DNA of 64,000 bases from Bordetella genomosp. 9 (GCF_002261425.1 NZ_NEVJ01000003.1:1736001-1800000); one strand, 5' to 3'; shown: positions 39,400 to 48,975, counted from the first letter of the stretch. Numbers and translations are program-made. Notes: generated by a model from the letters alone, not told the origin.

Positions 39400-40714
39400 G
39401 GCTGGCCTCGTCCAGGGTGACGGGCTTCTGCATCACCAGCGCGTCTTCGCGCCGGCCGCGGCCGGCCGGGTAATAGCCGCGCCGCAAGCCCACGCGCAGG
39501 AAACCGTGGTGTTCGTAAAACGCCACCGCCCCCGTATTGGACGGCCGGACTTCCAGCAACACCCCGCCTATGCCGCGCTGGCGCGCGCGCGCCACGCACC
39601 AATTGATGAGCCGGGAACCCAGCCCCTGCCGATGCATGGTCTTGTCGATGGCCACCACCAGCAGATGCGAAACGTCCGGGGCATGCATCAGGATGCAGAA
39701 GCCCAGCATCCTGCCGGCCCGCCGCAACACGCAGGAATCGTAGCCGGCCGCCAGCGCGTCGGCGAAATTGCGGCGCGTCCACGGAAACGCCTGCACGGAG
39801 GCCTCGATGCGATCCATATCGTCCAGGTCCTGTTCCGTCACGGGCGACATCTCGATCGGCACGGCATCGGCCGGCGGCGGCGCGTTGTGCGTCACCCCGT
39901 GCGTCACCTGGTGCGGCGCCTGCTGCGACGCCAGCGCCTGCGCCGCCTTGGGGTTGCCGCCCTGCCCCGCCAGCCGCTCGGCGGTGGTGAAGGCCACGCG
40001 GTCGCGCACGTAGAGCGGCATGGCCTGCTCGGGCGGCACCGTGTCGCCCTTGCGCCAGGCCAGCAGCGCCAGCCGCGCGACGTCGCGGGCATGCGGCCGC
40101 ATGGCGTCGTAGCGCGTCCAGTCGGCATGCGGCGCCATCAGCAGCGGATAGGCGTCCCAGGCATCCCCGGCCAGCACGGGCGACAGCGCCAGCCCGGTAC
40201 GAGCCCGCCAATCGACCAGTTGGGCTTCCACCCAGGGCACGACTTCGGCGGCGGCGATCAGCAGCGGCGCCGCCAGCACTTCCCAGGCCGTGTCGTCGGC
40301 GGCGCCCTGCGCACGCCGGTACACGGCCAGATAGACCTCTTCCATGCGGGCATCCAGGGCCACCACGATGGCCTGGTCGGGCCTGGCGGGCACCTGCGCG
40401 GCCACGGCCAGATGCGACACGATGGGCACCACCGGCAGGTCGTGCGCCATGGCGATGCCCTGCGCGACCCCGCAGGCCACGCGCAGGCCGGTAAAGCCCC
40501 CCGGCCCCTGGCCGAACGCGACCGCCTGGATGTCGCCCGCTTCCAGGCCGGCATCCCGCAACAGGTCGCGCGCCATCGGCAGCAGGCGCTCGGCATGTTC
40601 CTGCGCGCCTTCGTGCTCCAGGGTGGCGATGGCCGGGCCGCCCGGGAGATCCCGCAGCAGCGCGACGCTGCACCGGGACGAAGAAGTTTCAAGCGCCAAA
40701 AGGGTGGGATTCAT
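39392..40714 (-). CDS. TsaB-RimI fusion: tRNA t6A complex subunit with ribosomal protein acetyltransferase
   Basis: This 440-residue fusion has TsaB at residues 1-255 (LLALETSSSRCSVALL; then FGQGPGGFTGLRVACGVAQG), the non-catalytic partner of TsaD in making tRNA t6A37. A RimI-like GNAT domain follows at about 285-440 (HRQGLGSRLINWCVARARQRG is the acetyl-CoA loop, then LLEVRPSNTGAVAFYEHHGF), which acetylates the N-terminus of ribosomal protein S18. Elsewhere the two are separate, usually adjacent, genes. The frame is continuous. It is divergent from risA. Confidence 0.93.
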   Translation of the reverse strand: MNPTLLALETSSSRCSVALLRDLPGGPAIATLEHEGAQEHAERLLPMARDLLRDAGLEAGDIQAVAFGQGPGGFTGLRVACGVAQGIAMAHDLPVVPIVSHLAVAAQVPARPDQAIVVALDARMEEVYLAVYRRAQGAADDTAWEVLAAPLLIAAAEVVPWVEAQLVDWRARTGLALSPVLAGDAWDAYPLLMAPHADWTRYDAMRPHARDVARLALLAWRKGDTVPPEQAMPLYVRDRVAFTTAERLAGQGGNPKAAQALASQQAPHQVTHGVTHNAPPPADAVPIEMSPVTEQDLDDMDRIEASVQAFPWTRRNFADALAAGYDSCVLRRAGRMLGFCILMHAPDVSHLLVVAIDKTMHRQGLGSRLINWCVARARQRGIGGVLLEVRPSNTGAVAFYEHHGFLRVGLRRGYYPAGRGRREDALVMQKPVTLDEASHG

Positions 40715-40843
40715 AGCGGAATTGTACGTAATACCAAAGACTTGCCCTCGTTTGTAAGGGGGATTTCAACCATCCTGTCCAATGTGTAATATCTTGTGAA
40801 CGCCCACTAGCCGGTCATTCCGGGCACTGTTACATTTCCCGCC

Positions 40844-41578
40844 ATGAATACGCAAAACACCACTCCGACGCGCAAAGTCCTGGTTGTCGACGACGATCCC
40901 CGCCTGCGCGACCTGCTGCGGCGTTATCTCTCGGAACAGGGCTTCAATGTCTTCGTTGCCGAAGACGCCAAGGAAATGGGCAAACTCTGGCAGCGGGAGC
41001 ACTTCGACCTCCTGGTGCTCGACCTGATGCTGCCCGGCGAAGACGGCCTTTCCATCTGCCGTCGCCTGCGGGGTGGGCACGACAACACGCCTATTATCAT
41101 GCTGACCGCCAAGGCCGAGGAAATCGACCGTATCGTCGGCCTGGAAATGGGCGCGGACGACTACCTGTCCAAGCCGTTCAACCCTCGCGAACTCCTGGCG
41201 CGCATCAACGCCATCCTGCGCCGCCGCGGCACCGAAGAGCACCCCGGCGCGCCCAGCCAGGAAAACGAATCTATCGCCTTCGGGCCTTATATCCTGAACC
41301 TGTCCACGCGCACGTTGACGCGCAACAACGAACAGGTGCCGATCACGACGGGCGAGTTCTCGGTACTCAAGGTGTTCGCCCGCCATCCCAAGATTCCCCT
41401 GTCGCGCGACAAGCTGATGGAACTGGCGCGCGGCCGCGAATATGAAGCGTTCGATCGCAGCCTGGACGTACAGATTTCCCGCCTGCGCAAACTGATCGAA
41501 CCGAATCCCTCCAAACCGGTATTCATCCAGACAGTCTGGGGACTGGGTTACGTTTTCGTGCCGGACGGTGGCAGCTGA
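40844..41578 (+). CDS. risA: OmpR-family response regulator (RisA-like)
   Basis: This 244-residue regulator has a receiver domain with acidic residues VVDDD (14-18), the phosphorylated Asp60 in LVLDLML and the conserved Lys in LSKPFNPREL. An OmpR winged-helix domain follows (about residues 140-240, VPITTGEFSVLKVFARHP). The whole sequence agrees with RisA of Bordetella, which with its kinase controls acid phosphatase and intracellular survival and works with the Bvg network. A 34-base gap separates it from the kinase gene. Confidence 0.93.
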   Translation: MNTQNTTPTRKVLVVDDDPRLRDLLRRYLSEQGFNVFVAEDAKEMGKLWQREHFDLLVLDLMLPGEDGLSICRRLRGGHDNTPIIMLTAKAEEIDRIVGLEMGADDYLSKPFNPRELLARINAILRRRGTEEHPGAPSQENESIAFGPYILNLSTRTLTRNNEQVPITTGEFSVLKVFARHPKIPLSRDKLMELARGREYEAFDRSLDVQISRLRKLIEPNPSKPVFIQTVWGLGYVFVPDGGS

Positions 41579-41612
41579 AACCTGATCGTTCCCGGGGCAG
41601 GAACGCCGCAAC

Positions 41613-43004
41613 ATGCTCCGCTTTCGCAGCGCCCTGAAAGCCATGACGTCGCGAATACGTCTGGGCCTGTTCGGCCGTACGTTTCTGCTGCTGGCCACGC
41701 TCATGCTGGTCAGCCTCGGCGCCTGGCTGCAGGTCTTCTTCAGCATGGAACTGGGCCCGCGCGCCAACCAAATGGCGCAGCGGGTGATCACTGCCGTCAA
41801 CATCACGCGCACCGCCCTGGTCTATTCGCAGGCGGACGAACGCAGCAAGCTGCTGCTGGACCTGGCCACCAACGAAGGCATCCAGGTCTACCCGCGCGAA
41901 CTCACCGACTTTGCCGAACCCCTGCCGAACGACGACTATTGGCAGCGGGTGGCCGACCATATACGCAGCCGCTTCGGACCGGAAACGCAGATCGCCTGGG
42001 GCGTCAATCAGGTGCCCGGGTTCTGGGTGAGCTTCCAGATCGACCACGATCTGTACTGGCTGGTCTTCGAGCGTGAACAGATAGGCCTTACAGGCGGAAT
42101 CGAATGGCTGGGCTGGGGCGCGACCGCCCTGCTGCTTTCGCTGGTCGGCGCGGCGGTCAGCGTCGGCTTCGTCAACCGACCCCTGTCCAGGCTGGCGCGC
42201 GCCGCGCAGGTGCTGTCGCGCGGCGAAACGCCGGCGCCCCTGCCCGAAAACGGCCCCCTGGAAATCCGCGACCTGAACGCGTCCTTCAACAGGATGGCCA
42301 AGGACATCCGGCAGACGGAGGCCGATCGCGAACTGATGCTGGCGGGCATCTCGCACGACTTGCGAACACCGCTGGCGCGCATGCGCCTGGAGATCGAAAT
42401 GAGCGGCGTGTCGGAAGACGCGCGGCAGGCAATCGACGACGATCTCGCCCAGATAGACCATAGTATCGGGCAGTTGATGGAATATGCGCGTCCGGCCGGC
42501 ACGTTGCCGCAGATGGCCACGGACGTCTCCAGCGTCCTGGGCGAGCTGCTGGACCGGGAGCGCAGCCACACCGCCTCCACCGGCGGCGAAATCGAGGCCT
42601 TCATCACGCCGGGCCTGCGGGCCAGGATCACCGCGCTGGATCTCAAGCGCATCGTCAGCAATCTTCTGGAAAACGCCCGCCGCTATGGCCGCTCGGGCGA
42701 CGGGCAGGCTCACCTTTACATGGGCGTGCAATCAGAGGGCAATATCATCGCCATCGAAGTCTCCGACCGCGGGCCCGGCATCGCGGCCGACGACGTGGAT
42801 CGGCTGCTGCGGCCCTTCTCCCGGGGCGAAGCGGCCCGGACCGGCGTGAGTGGCGCGGGACTGGGGCTGGCCATCGTCGAACGCCTGCTGAAACACGTGG
42901 GCGGTACGCTGAAAATGCTGCCCCGCGCGGGTGGCGGGCTGACGGCGAGGATAGAATTGCCCAAAGCGCGCATTAGGAATTTTCAATTAGACAGCGAAAC
43001 CTAA
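41613..43004 (+). CDS. risS: EnvZ-like sensor histidine kinase (RisS-like)
   Basis: This 463-residue membrane sensor has two N-terminal helices (about residues 22-45 and 165-185) flanking a periplasmic domain. A HAMP segment follows, then the H-box AGISHDLRTPLARMRLE with the phospho-acceptor His248. ATPase boxes are also present: N (RIVSNLLENARRYG), G1 (VSDRGPGIA) and G2 (GAGLGLAIVERL). The gene is intact, in contrast to Bordetella pertussis, where risS is frameshifted. The ahpC promoter overlaps its 3' end. Confidence 0.92.
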   Translation: MLRFRSALKAMTSRIRLGLFGRTFLLLATLMLVSLGAWLQVFFSMELGPRANQMAQRVITAVNITRTALVYSQADERSKLLLDLATNEGIQVYPRELTDFAEPLPNDDYWQRVADHIRSRFGPETQIAWGVNQVPGFWVSFQIDHDLYWLVFEREQIGLTGGIEWLGWGATALLLSLVGAAVSVGFVNRPLSRLARAAQVLSRGETPAPLPENGPLEIRDLNASFNRMAKDIRQTEADRELMLAGISHDLRTPLARMRLEIEMSGVSEDARQAIDDDLAQIDHSIGQLMEYARPAGTLPQMATDVSSVLGELLDRERSHTASTGGEIEAFITPGLRARITALDLKRIVSNLLENARRYGRSGDGQAHLYMGVQSEGNIIAIEVSDRGPGIAADDVDRLLRPFSRGEAARTGVSGAGLGLAIVERLLKHVGGTLKMLPRAGGGLTARIELPKARIRNFQLDSET

Positions 43005-43015
43005 TAGCGTAGAAT
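42988..43015 (+). promoter_or_regulatory. Predicted ahpC promoter
   Basis: TAGACA (42988-42993) and TAGAAT (43010-43015) form a -35/-10 pair with a 16-base spacer, each with one mismatch to consensus. It lies 48 bases before the ahpC start and overlaps the risS stop, in an AT-rich stretch. Confidence 0.5.
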
Positions 43016-43062
43016 TACACGTCTGTATTCAGTCACCCAAAACGCAAACGCAAGGAGTCCAC

Positions 43063-43611
43063 ATGAAAACTGTTGGCGACAAACTCGAGCCTTTCAAGGT
43101 TACCGGCGTCAAGCCCGGCTTCAACCACCATGAAGAAAACGGCGTATCCGCCTTCGAGGACATCACCGAGAGCTCCTTCCCCGGCAAGTGGAAGGTGATC
43201 TATTTCTACCCGAAGGACTTCACGTTCGTCTGCCCGACCGAAATCGTCGGCTTCAACTCGCTGGCCAAGGAATTCGAAGACCGCGACGCCATCCTGCTGG
43301 GCGGCTCGAGCGACAACGAATTCGTCAAGCTGGCCTGGCGCCGTGAGCACCCGGACCTGAACAAGCTGGGTCACTATCAGTTCGGCGACACCACCGGCGC
43401 CCTGATCGACCAGCTGGGCGTCCGCGAAAAGGGCGCTGGCGTTGCACTGCGCGCGACCTTCATCGTCGATCCGGACAACGTCATCCAGCACGTGTCGGTG
43501 AACAACCTGAACGTCGGCCGCAACCCGGAAGAAGTCCTGCGTCTGCTGGACGGCCTGCAAACGGATGAACTGTGCCCCTGCAACCGTAAGGTCGGCGGCG
43601 ACACGCTGTAA
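43063..43611 (+). CDS. ahpC: Peroxiredoxin, AhpC-type
   Basis: This 182-residue 2-Cys peroxiredoxin reduces hydrogen peroxide, organic peroxides and peroxynitrite. The peroxidatic Cys57 is in FTFVCPTE; candidate resolving cysteines are Cys171 and Cys173 in ELCPCNR. AAGGAG precedes the ATG. The neighbouring ahpD encodes its reductant, so this is the AhpC-AhpD type known from mycobacteria and Alcaligenaceae rather than the AhpC-AhpF type. Confidence 0.95.
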   Translation: MKTVGDKLEPFKVTGVKPGFNHHEENGVSAFEDITESSFPGKWKVIYFYPKDFTFVCPTEIVGFNSLAKEFEDRDAILLGGSSDNEFVKLAWRREHPDLNKLGHYQFGDTTGALIDQLGVREKGAGVALRATFIVDPDNVIQHVSVNNLNVGRNPEEVLRLLDGLQTDELCPCNRKVGGDTL

Positions 43612-43619
43612 TCTTCATC

Positions 43620-43639
43620 GCCCGGTTCGCCGGGCTTTT
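43620..43639 (+). terminator. Terminator or attenuator between ahpC and ahpD
   Basis: GCCCGG (43620-43625) and CCGGGC (43630-43635) pair around a TTCG loop, followed by four T. It lies just after ahpC, so ahpD is made at a lower level by readthrough or from its own promoter. Confidence 0.7.
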
Positions 43640-43652
43640 GCTGCTTCACGCT

Positions 43653-43667
43653 ATAGGTAAAAACTAT
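43653..43667. promoter_or_regulatory. OxyR half-site-like sequence at the ahpD start
   Basis: ATAGGTAAAAACTAT matches every fixed base of the OxyR element ATAGnTnnnAnCTAT. A full OxyR site has two such elements; no second copy is visible at the expected distance. It overlaps the ahpD ribosome binding site (AGGTAA) and start codon, so chance or translation constraints remain possible. Confidence 0.35.
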
Positions 43668-44184
43668 GGAATTTATCCAAACCATTAAGGACGCAGTGCC
43701 GGATTGGGCGAAGGATATCCGGCTGAACCTGGACGGCGTGATTGCCCGGTCCACCCTACCGGCGGCCGACGCCGTCGGTGCGGCCCTGGCGGCGGCATTC
43801 GCGTCGCGCAGTCCCTTTTTGATCGAAGCGTTCAAGCAAGGCCTGTCGGAAACCGACGCCAACGCCGCCTTGACCGCCGCCGCGCTGATGGGCATGAACA
43901 ACGTCTGGTATCCCTATGTCGAGATGGCGGACGATGCCCAGTTGAAGAGCCTGCCGGCCCAGTTGCGCATGAACGCCTACTCCACCAGCGGTGGCGTGGA
44001 CAAGAAGCGCTTCGAGCTGTTCGCCCTGTCGGCTTCCATCGTGGGGAAGTGCCACTTCTGCGTGCAGTCGCACTACGCGCTGCTGAAGAAGGAAGGCTAT
44101 TCGGTGGAACAGCTGCGTGACGTCGGGCGCATCGCGTCGGTGGTCAATGCCGCCGCGCTGGTACTGACGGCGCAGGGCAAGTAA
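43666..44184 (+). CDS. ahpD: Alkylhydroperoxidase AhpD
   Basis: This 172-residue all-helical protein reduces AhpC through a CXXC thiol pair. Cys129 and Cys132 are in GKCHFCVQSH, the full family active site with the nearby histidine. It lies 54 bases after ahpC, behind a small terminator. It has no export signal and so works in the cytoplasm. A very strong terminator follows. Confidence 0.95.
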   Translation: MEFIQTIKDAVPDWAKDIRLNLDGVIARSTLPAADAVGAALAAAFASRSPFLIEAFKQGLSETDANAALTAAALMGMNNVWYPYVEMADDAQLKSLPAQLRMNAYSTSGGVDKKRFELFALSASIVGKCHFCVQSHYALLKKEGYSVEQLRDVGRIASVVNAAALVLTAQGK

Positions 44185-44209
44185 GCAGGGCACTGGCCGA
44201 AACCCCGGA

Positions 44210-44252
44210 CCGGGCTGGCGCGTCGCGATCGACGGCGCCAGCCCGGTTTTTT
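44210..44252 (+). terminator. Strong terminator after ahpD
   Basis: A 12-bp stem CCGGGCTGGCGC (44210-44221) pairs with GCGCCAGCCCGG (44235-44246) and is followed by six T. It closes the risAS-ahpCD stretch, and ispF converges on it from the other strand. Confidence 0.92.
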
Positions 44253-44284
44253 GCGCCTGGTTCCCCTGCCGCCGAGTCCGACGG

Positions 44285-44785
44285 CTACGCGCCGTCCGCG
44301 CGCGCCAGCAAGGCAACGACGGTCGCCGCGATTCCTTCCTTGCGGCCCAGGTAGCCCAGGCCTTCATTGGTCTTGGCCTTGATGTTGATCACGCCGGCGT
44401 CCACGCCCAGGTCGGCGGCAACGTTGCCGACCATGGCGGCGGCATGCGGCCCGATCTTGGGCGCCTGCGCATGCACCGTGGCATCGATATTGACCACCAC
44501 CCAGCCGGCGGCACGCACCTTGGCCATGGCCGCGCGCAGCAGCACGCGGCTGTCGGCGCCGCGATAGGCCGGATCGGTGTCGGGAAAGTGCCGGCCGATA
44601 TCGCCCAGCGCCGCGCCGCCCAGCACCGCGTCGGTGATCGCGTGCAGCAGGACGTCCGCGTCGGAATGGCCCTGCAGGCCATGCGTGTGCGGAATGGTGA
44701 CGCCGCCGATGATCAACGGCCGGCCGGTGACCAGCGCATGCACGTCGAAGCCCTGACCGACACGGAAGGGTACGTTCACAGCCAT
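44285..44785 (-). CDS. ispF: 2-C-methyl-D-erythritol 2,4-cyclodiphosphate synthase
   Basis: IspF makes the cyclic diphosphate of the non-mevalonate isoprenoid pathway. The 166-residue protein has the zinc motif GFDVHAL, the [15 protein letters not shown] segment and the substrate loop near [15 protein letters not shown] 44785 gives the standard N-terminus and overlaps the end of ispD by 10 bases, so the two are coupled. The longer open frame is not used. Confidence 0.95.
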   Translation of the reverse strand: MAVNVPFRVGQGFDVHALVTGRPLIIGGVTIPHTHGLQGHSDADVLLHAITDAVLGGAALGDIGRHFPDTDPAYRGADSRVLLRAAMAKVRAAGWVVVNIDATVHAQAPKIGPHAAAMVGNVAADLGVDAGVINIKAKTNEGLGYLGRKEGIAATVVALLARADGA

Positions 44786-45459
44786 TTCTCCATCAATGCA
44801 AAGTCTTCCGGCCAGGTGACCTTGAAATTGCGCATGACGCCGGGCACCAGCAAGGGCGCGTGACCGGCGGCTTCGACGGCCGAGGCTTCGTCGGTGACGT
44901 CGATCCCGCGATCCTCGGCATCCCGCAGCGCCCCGCGCAGCAGGCCGGCGCGGAACATCTGCGGCGTCTGCGCCAGCCACAATGCCTGGCGGTCCACGGT
45001 GCGCGTCACCCGCTCCGCGCCCGCCTTGACGGTATCGCGCACGGGCAGCGCCAGCAGGCCGCCCACGGGGTCATCCAGGCAGGCATCGATCAGGCGCGCC
45101 AGCACATCCGGGGGAAGGCCGGGACGCGCGGCGTCGTGCACCAGCACCCAGTCGTCGTCCGCCGCGCCGCTGTCGGCCAGCGCCCGCGCCACGGTAAGCG
45201 CCCGCGTCGGGCCGCCGCACGGGCGCCAGACCGTGCGCGGCAGGCCCGCCAGCGCCCTTTCCACCCAGGCGTCGCCGGCGGTCACGGCCACGCGCACTTC
45301 GCGGATGCGCGGATCGGCCAGCAGCGCGAGCACCGTATGGCGCAGCATGGGCTGTCCGGCCAGCGGCTGGTATTGCTTGGGCACGCCGCCATGATCCGCG
45401 GTCAGGGCGCGAGCGCCGACGCCGGCGGCGGGAACGAGCGCGATTAGGGAAGCAGACAT
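44776..45459 (-). CDS. ispD: 2-C-methyl-D-erythritol 4-phosphate cytidylyltransferase
   Basis: This 227-residue nucleotidyltransferase activates methylerythritol phosphate with CTP. The glycine-rich opening [10 protein letters not shown] is near residue 8, followed by [25 protein letters not shown] and the C-terminal [11 protein letters not shown] segment. It is the first gene of the - strand ispDF pair, and mfd diverges from it across a 29-base gap. Confidence 0.95.
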   Translation of the reverse strand: MSASLIALVPAAGVGARALTADHGGVPKQYQPLAGQPMLRHTVLALLADPRIREVRVAVTAGDAWVERALAGLPRTVWRPCGGPTRALTVARALADSGAADDDWVLVHDAARPGLPPDVLARLIDACLDDPVGGLLALPVRDTVKAGAERVTRTVDRQALWLAQTPQMFRAGLLRGALRDAEDRGIDVTDEASAVEAAGHAPLLVPGVMRNFKVTWPEDFALMEKWL

Positions 45460-45488
45460 AAGCCGGAGATTTTATAATCTTCCTTCTC

Positions 45489-48400
45489 ATGCCTGCAGAT
45501 TTCCCCTCTACTCCCGCGGCGCCGCTGGTCCCGTCGACCGATTCCACCCTGGCGGCCCTGAAACCCGGCACCCGATATACGCAGCCCCGCCCTCCCGGCT
45601 CGGGCGATGCGTGGTTATTGGCCGACCTGGCGCGCCAGGCGGGCCGGCCGCTGCTCGTGCTGACGGCCGACCCGCTGGAGGCGCAACGGCTCACCGACGA
45701 AATCCTGCTTTTCGCACCCGGGCTGCGGGTGCGCCAATTGCCGGATTGGGAGACGCTGCCCTACGACGCGTTCTCGCCGCACCACGACCTGATATCCGAA
45801 CGGCTCAAGACCCTGGACGCGCTGATGCGGCAGTCCGTGGACGTGCTGACGGTACCGGTGACCACCGCCCTGTATCGCCTGGCGCCGCCGGCCTTCATGG
45901 CCGCCTACACGTTCTCGTTCAAGCAGCGCGACAAGCTGGACGAAGCCGCCCTGCGCGCGCAATTGACGCTGGCCAACTACACGCACGTCACGCAGGTCAC
46001 GGCGCCCGGTGAATTCTGCCTGCGCGGTGGCCTGATCGACCTGTTCCCCATGGGTTCGGCCGTGCCCTACCGGCTGGACCTGTTCGACAACGAGATCGAA
46101 TCGATACGCGCCTTCGACGTCGACACCCAGCGCAGCCTGTACCCGGTCAATCAGGTGCAGTTGCTGCCCGGGCGCGAATTCCCGATGGACGAAGAAGCGC
46201 GGAACCGCTTCCGCGCGCGGTTCCGCGAGCTCTTCGAAGGTGATCCGTCGCGTGCCCTGCCGTACCGCGACATGGGCAACGGCATTGCCTTCGCGGGCAT
46301 CGAATACTACCTGCCGCTGTTCTTCGACCAGACCGCCACGCTGTTCGACTACCTGGCGCCTTCCACCATCACGGTGACGATCGGCGACATCGACGATGCC
46401 ATCCGCCGCTTTGCCCAGGACACCGGCAGCCGCTACGAATTCCTGAAGAGCGACCGCGAACGTCCGGTGCTGCCGCCGTCGGCGCTGTTCCTGGACGCGG
46501 ACTCGCTGTTCGGCCAGCTGAAGGATTTCGAGCGCCTGTCGCTGACCGCCGAACGCGGCCATCCGGACATCGGCCCGGCGCCGGACGTGGCCGTCACGCG
46601 GCGCTCCGACGATCCGGTGGCGCGGCTGCGCGCGGTGGTCGACGGCGGCAAGTGGCGCCTGCTGCTGTGCGCGGATTCCGCCGGCCGGCGCGAAACGTTG
46701 GCGCAGATGCTGGCCGAATTCGATCTGGCGCCCGATTTCGAAGCCGCGTCCATCGAAGACTTCCGCGTTTCCACGGCGCGCCTGGCATTGCTGGCGGCGC
46801 CGCTGACCTCGGGCTTCAGCCTGCCGGGCGAAGGCATCGCCTTCATCACCGAAAACGACTTGTACCCGGGCCAGGCGGCGGTCAGCCGGCGCGGCCGGCG
46901 CGAGCAGGAACGCGCCAGCAACGTCGAAGCCATGGTGCGCGACCTGTCCGAATTGCGCGAAGGCGATCCGGTCGTCCACGCGCAGCATGGCATCGGGCGC
47001 TATCACGGCCTGGTCAACATGGACATGGGCGAAGGCGAGATGGAGTTCCTTCATCTCGAATACGCCAACGGCAGCACGCTGTACGTGCCGGTGTCGCAGC
47101 TGCACGTCATCGCGCGCTACAGCGGCGCCGATCCGGAAGCCGCGCCGCTGCACCAGCTGGGCTCCGGCCAGTGGGACAAGGCACGGCGCAAGGCCGCCAG
47201 GCAGGTACGCGACACCGCCGCCGAACTGCTGGACCTGTACGCCAAGCGCGCCGCGCGCGAAGGCTATGCCTTCAAGCTGCAGCTCAACGACTACGAGGCT
47301 TTCGCCGAAGGCTTCGGCTTCGAGGAAACCGCCGACCAGGCCGCGGCCATCCAGGCCGTCATCATGGACATGACCTCGGGCAAGCCCATGGATCGCCTGG
47401 TCTGCGGCGACGTCGGTTTCGGCAAGACCGAGGTCGCGCTGCGCGCGGCCTTCCTGGCGGTGGCCAACGGCAAGCAGGTCGCCCTGCTCTGCCCCACCAC
47501 CCTGCTGGCCGAGCAGCACGCGCAGACCTTCGCCGACCGCTTCGCCGACTGGCCGGTGCGCGTGGTGGAACTGTCCCGCTTCCGTTCCGCCAAGGAAGTC
47601 GCGGCGGCGATCCAGGGCATCAACAGCGGCAGCGTCGACATCGTCATCGGCACGCACAAGATCCTGTCCAAGGACGTGCGCTTCAAGCAGCTGGGCCTGG
47701 TCATCATCGACGAAGAACACCGCTTCGGCGTCCGCCAGAAGGAAGCGCTGAAATCGCTGCGGGCCGAAGTCGACGTACTCACGCTGACCGCCACGCCCAT
47801 CCCGCGCACCCTGGGCATGTCGCTGGAAGGCATACGCGATTTCTCCGTCATCGCCACCGCGCCGCAGAAACGCCTGGCGATCAAGACCTTCGTGCGCCGC
47901 GAAGACGGCAGCACCATACGCGAGGCCCTGCTGCGCGAACTGAAGCGCGGCGGACAGGCCTATTTCCTGCACAACGAAGTCGAGACCATCCACAACCGCC
48001 GCGCGCGCCTGGAAGAACTGGTGCCCGAAGCGCGCATCGCGGTCGCGCACGGCCAGATGGGCGAACGCGAGCTGGAACAGGTGATGAAGGGCTTCTACCA
48101 GCAGCGCTTCAATGTCCTGCTGTGCACCACCATCATCGAGACCGGCATCGACGTGCCGACGGCCAACACCATCGTCATCCATCGCGCCGACCGCTTCGGC
48201 CTGGCGCAGCTGCACCAGTTGCGCGGACGCGTGGGCCGCTCGCACCACCAGGCCTATGCCTACCTGCTGACGCCGGGCGAAGACGCCATCACCTCCAACG
48301 CCAAGAAGCGGCTGGAGGCCATCCAGGCCATGGAAGAACTGGGCTCCGGCTTCTACCTGGCCATGCATGACCTGGAAATCCGCGGCACCGGCGAAGTCCT

Positions 48401-48953
48401 GGGCGAATCGCAGTCGGGCAATATCCAGGAAGTCGGCTTTTCCATGTACACCGACATGCTGAACGAAGCGGTGCGCGCGTTGAAGGCGGGCGAAGAACCC
48501 GACCTGGAAGCGCCGTTCGGCAAGTCCTGTGAAGTCAACCTGCATGCGCCGGCCCTGCTGCCGGCCGATTACTGCGCCGACGTGCATGCGCGCCTGGCCG
48601 TGTACAAGCGCCTGTCCCATGCGGAAGACGAAGACGACCTGATCCGCATCCAGGAAGAATTGATCGACCGTTTCGGCAAGCTGCCCGAATCGGCGCAGAC
48701 CCTGCTGGCCTCGCACCGCCTGCGGCTGGCGGCGCAGGCGCTGGGCATCAACAAGATCGACGCCAGCGAAACCCAGGCGCTGATACAGTTCGGGCCGAAC
48801 CCGCCCATCGATTCCATGCGCATCATCGAACTGGTGCAGAAGCAGCGGCACATCAAGCTGGCCGGACAGGACAAGCTGCGCGTCGACATCAAGGGCCAGC
48901 AGATACCCGCTCGCGTGGACGCGGTGCGCACGGTGCTGCGCGCGCTGGCATGA
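45489..48953 (+). CDS. mfd: Transcription-repair coupling factor Mfd
   Basis: Mfd removes stalled RNA polymerase and recruits UvrA to damage. The 1154-residue protein has a UvrB-like N-terminal module (about 1-350) and an RNA polymerase-interacting CarD-like domain (about 480-565, REGDPVVHAQHGIGRYHGL). A RecG-like motor follows (about 610-980) with Walker A GDVGFGKTEVALRA, the DEEHRFG box and SATP-type LTATPIPRTLG. A C-terminal TRCF domain ends the protein. Full length for the family. It lies only 29 bases from ispD. Confidence 0.97.
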   Translation: MPADFPSTPAAPLVPSTDSTLAALKPGTRYTQPRPPGSGDAWLLADLARQAGRPLLVLTADPLEAQRLTDEILLFAPGLRVRQLPDWETLPYDAFSPHHDLISERLKTLDALMRQSVDVLTVPVTTALYRLAPPAFMAAYTFSFKQRDKLDEAALRAQLTLANYTHVTQVTAPGEFCLRGGLIDLFPMGSAVPYRLDLFDNEIESIRAFDVDTQRSLYPVNQVQLLPGREFPMDEEARNRFRARFRELFEGDPSRALPYRDMGNGIAFAGIEYYLPLFFDQTATLFDYLAPSTITVTIGDIDDAIRRFAQDTGSRYEFLKSDRERPVLPPSALFLDADSLFGQLKDFERLSLTAERGHPDIGPAPDVAVTRRSDDPVARLRAVVDGGKWRLLLCADSAGRRETLAQMLAEFDLAPDFEAASIEDFRVSTARLALLAAPLTSGFSLPGEGIAFITENDLYPGQAAVSRRGRREQERASNVEAMVRDLSELREGDPVVHAQHGIGRYHGLVNMDMGEGEMEFLHLEYANGSTLYVPVSQLHVIARYSGADPEAAPLHQLGSGQWDKARRKAARQVRDTAAELLDLYAKRAAREGYAFKLQLNDYEAFAEGFGFEETADQAAAIQAVIMDMTSGKPMDRLVCGDVGFGKTEVALRAAFLAVANGKQVALLCPTTLLAEQHAQTFADRFADWPVRVVELSRFRSAKEVAAAIQGINSGSVDIVIGTHKILSKDVRFKQLGLVIIDEEHRFGVRQKEALKSLRAEVDVLTLTATPIPRTLGMSLEGIRDFSVIATAPQKRLAIKTFVRREDGSTIREALLRELKRGGQAYFLHNEVETIHNRRARLEELVPEARIAVAHGQMGERELEQVMKGFYQQRFNVLLCTTIIETGIDVPTANTIVIHRADRFGLAQLHQLRGRVGRSHHQAYAYLLTPGEDAITSNAKKRLEAIQAMEELGSGFYLAMHDLEIRGTGEVLGESQSGNIQEVGFSMYTDMLNEAVRALKAGEEPDLEAPFGKSCEVNLHAPALLPADYCADVHARLAVYKRLSHAEDEDDLIRIQEELIDRFGKLPESAQTLLASHRLRLAAQALGINKIDASETQALIQFGPNPPIDSMRIIELVQKQRHIKLAGQDKLRVDIKGQQIPARVDAVRTVLRALA

Positions 48954-48975
48954 CCCAGGACCCATCCAGATCCCT

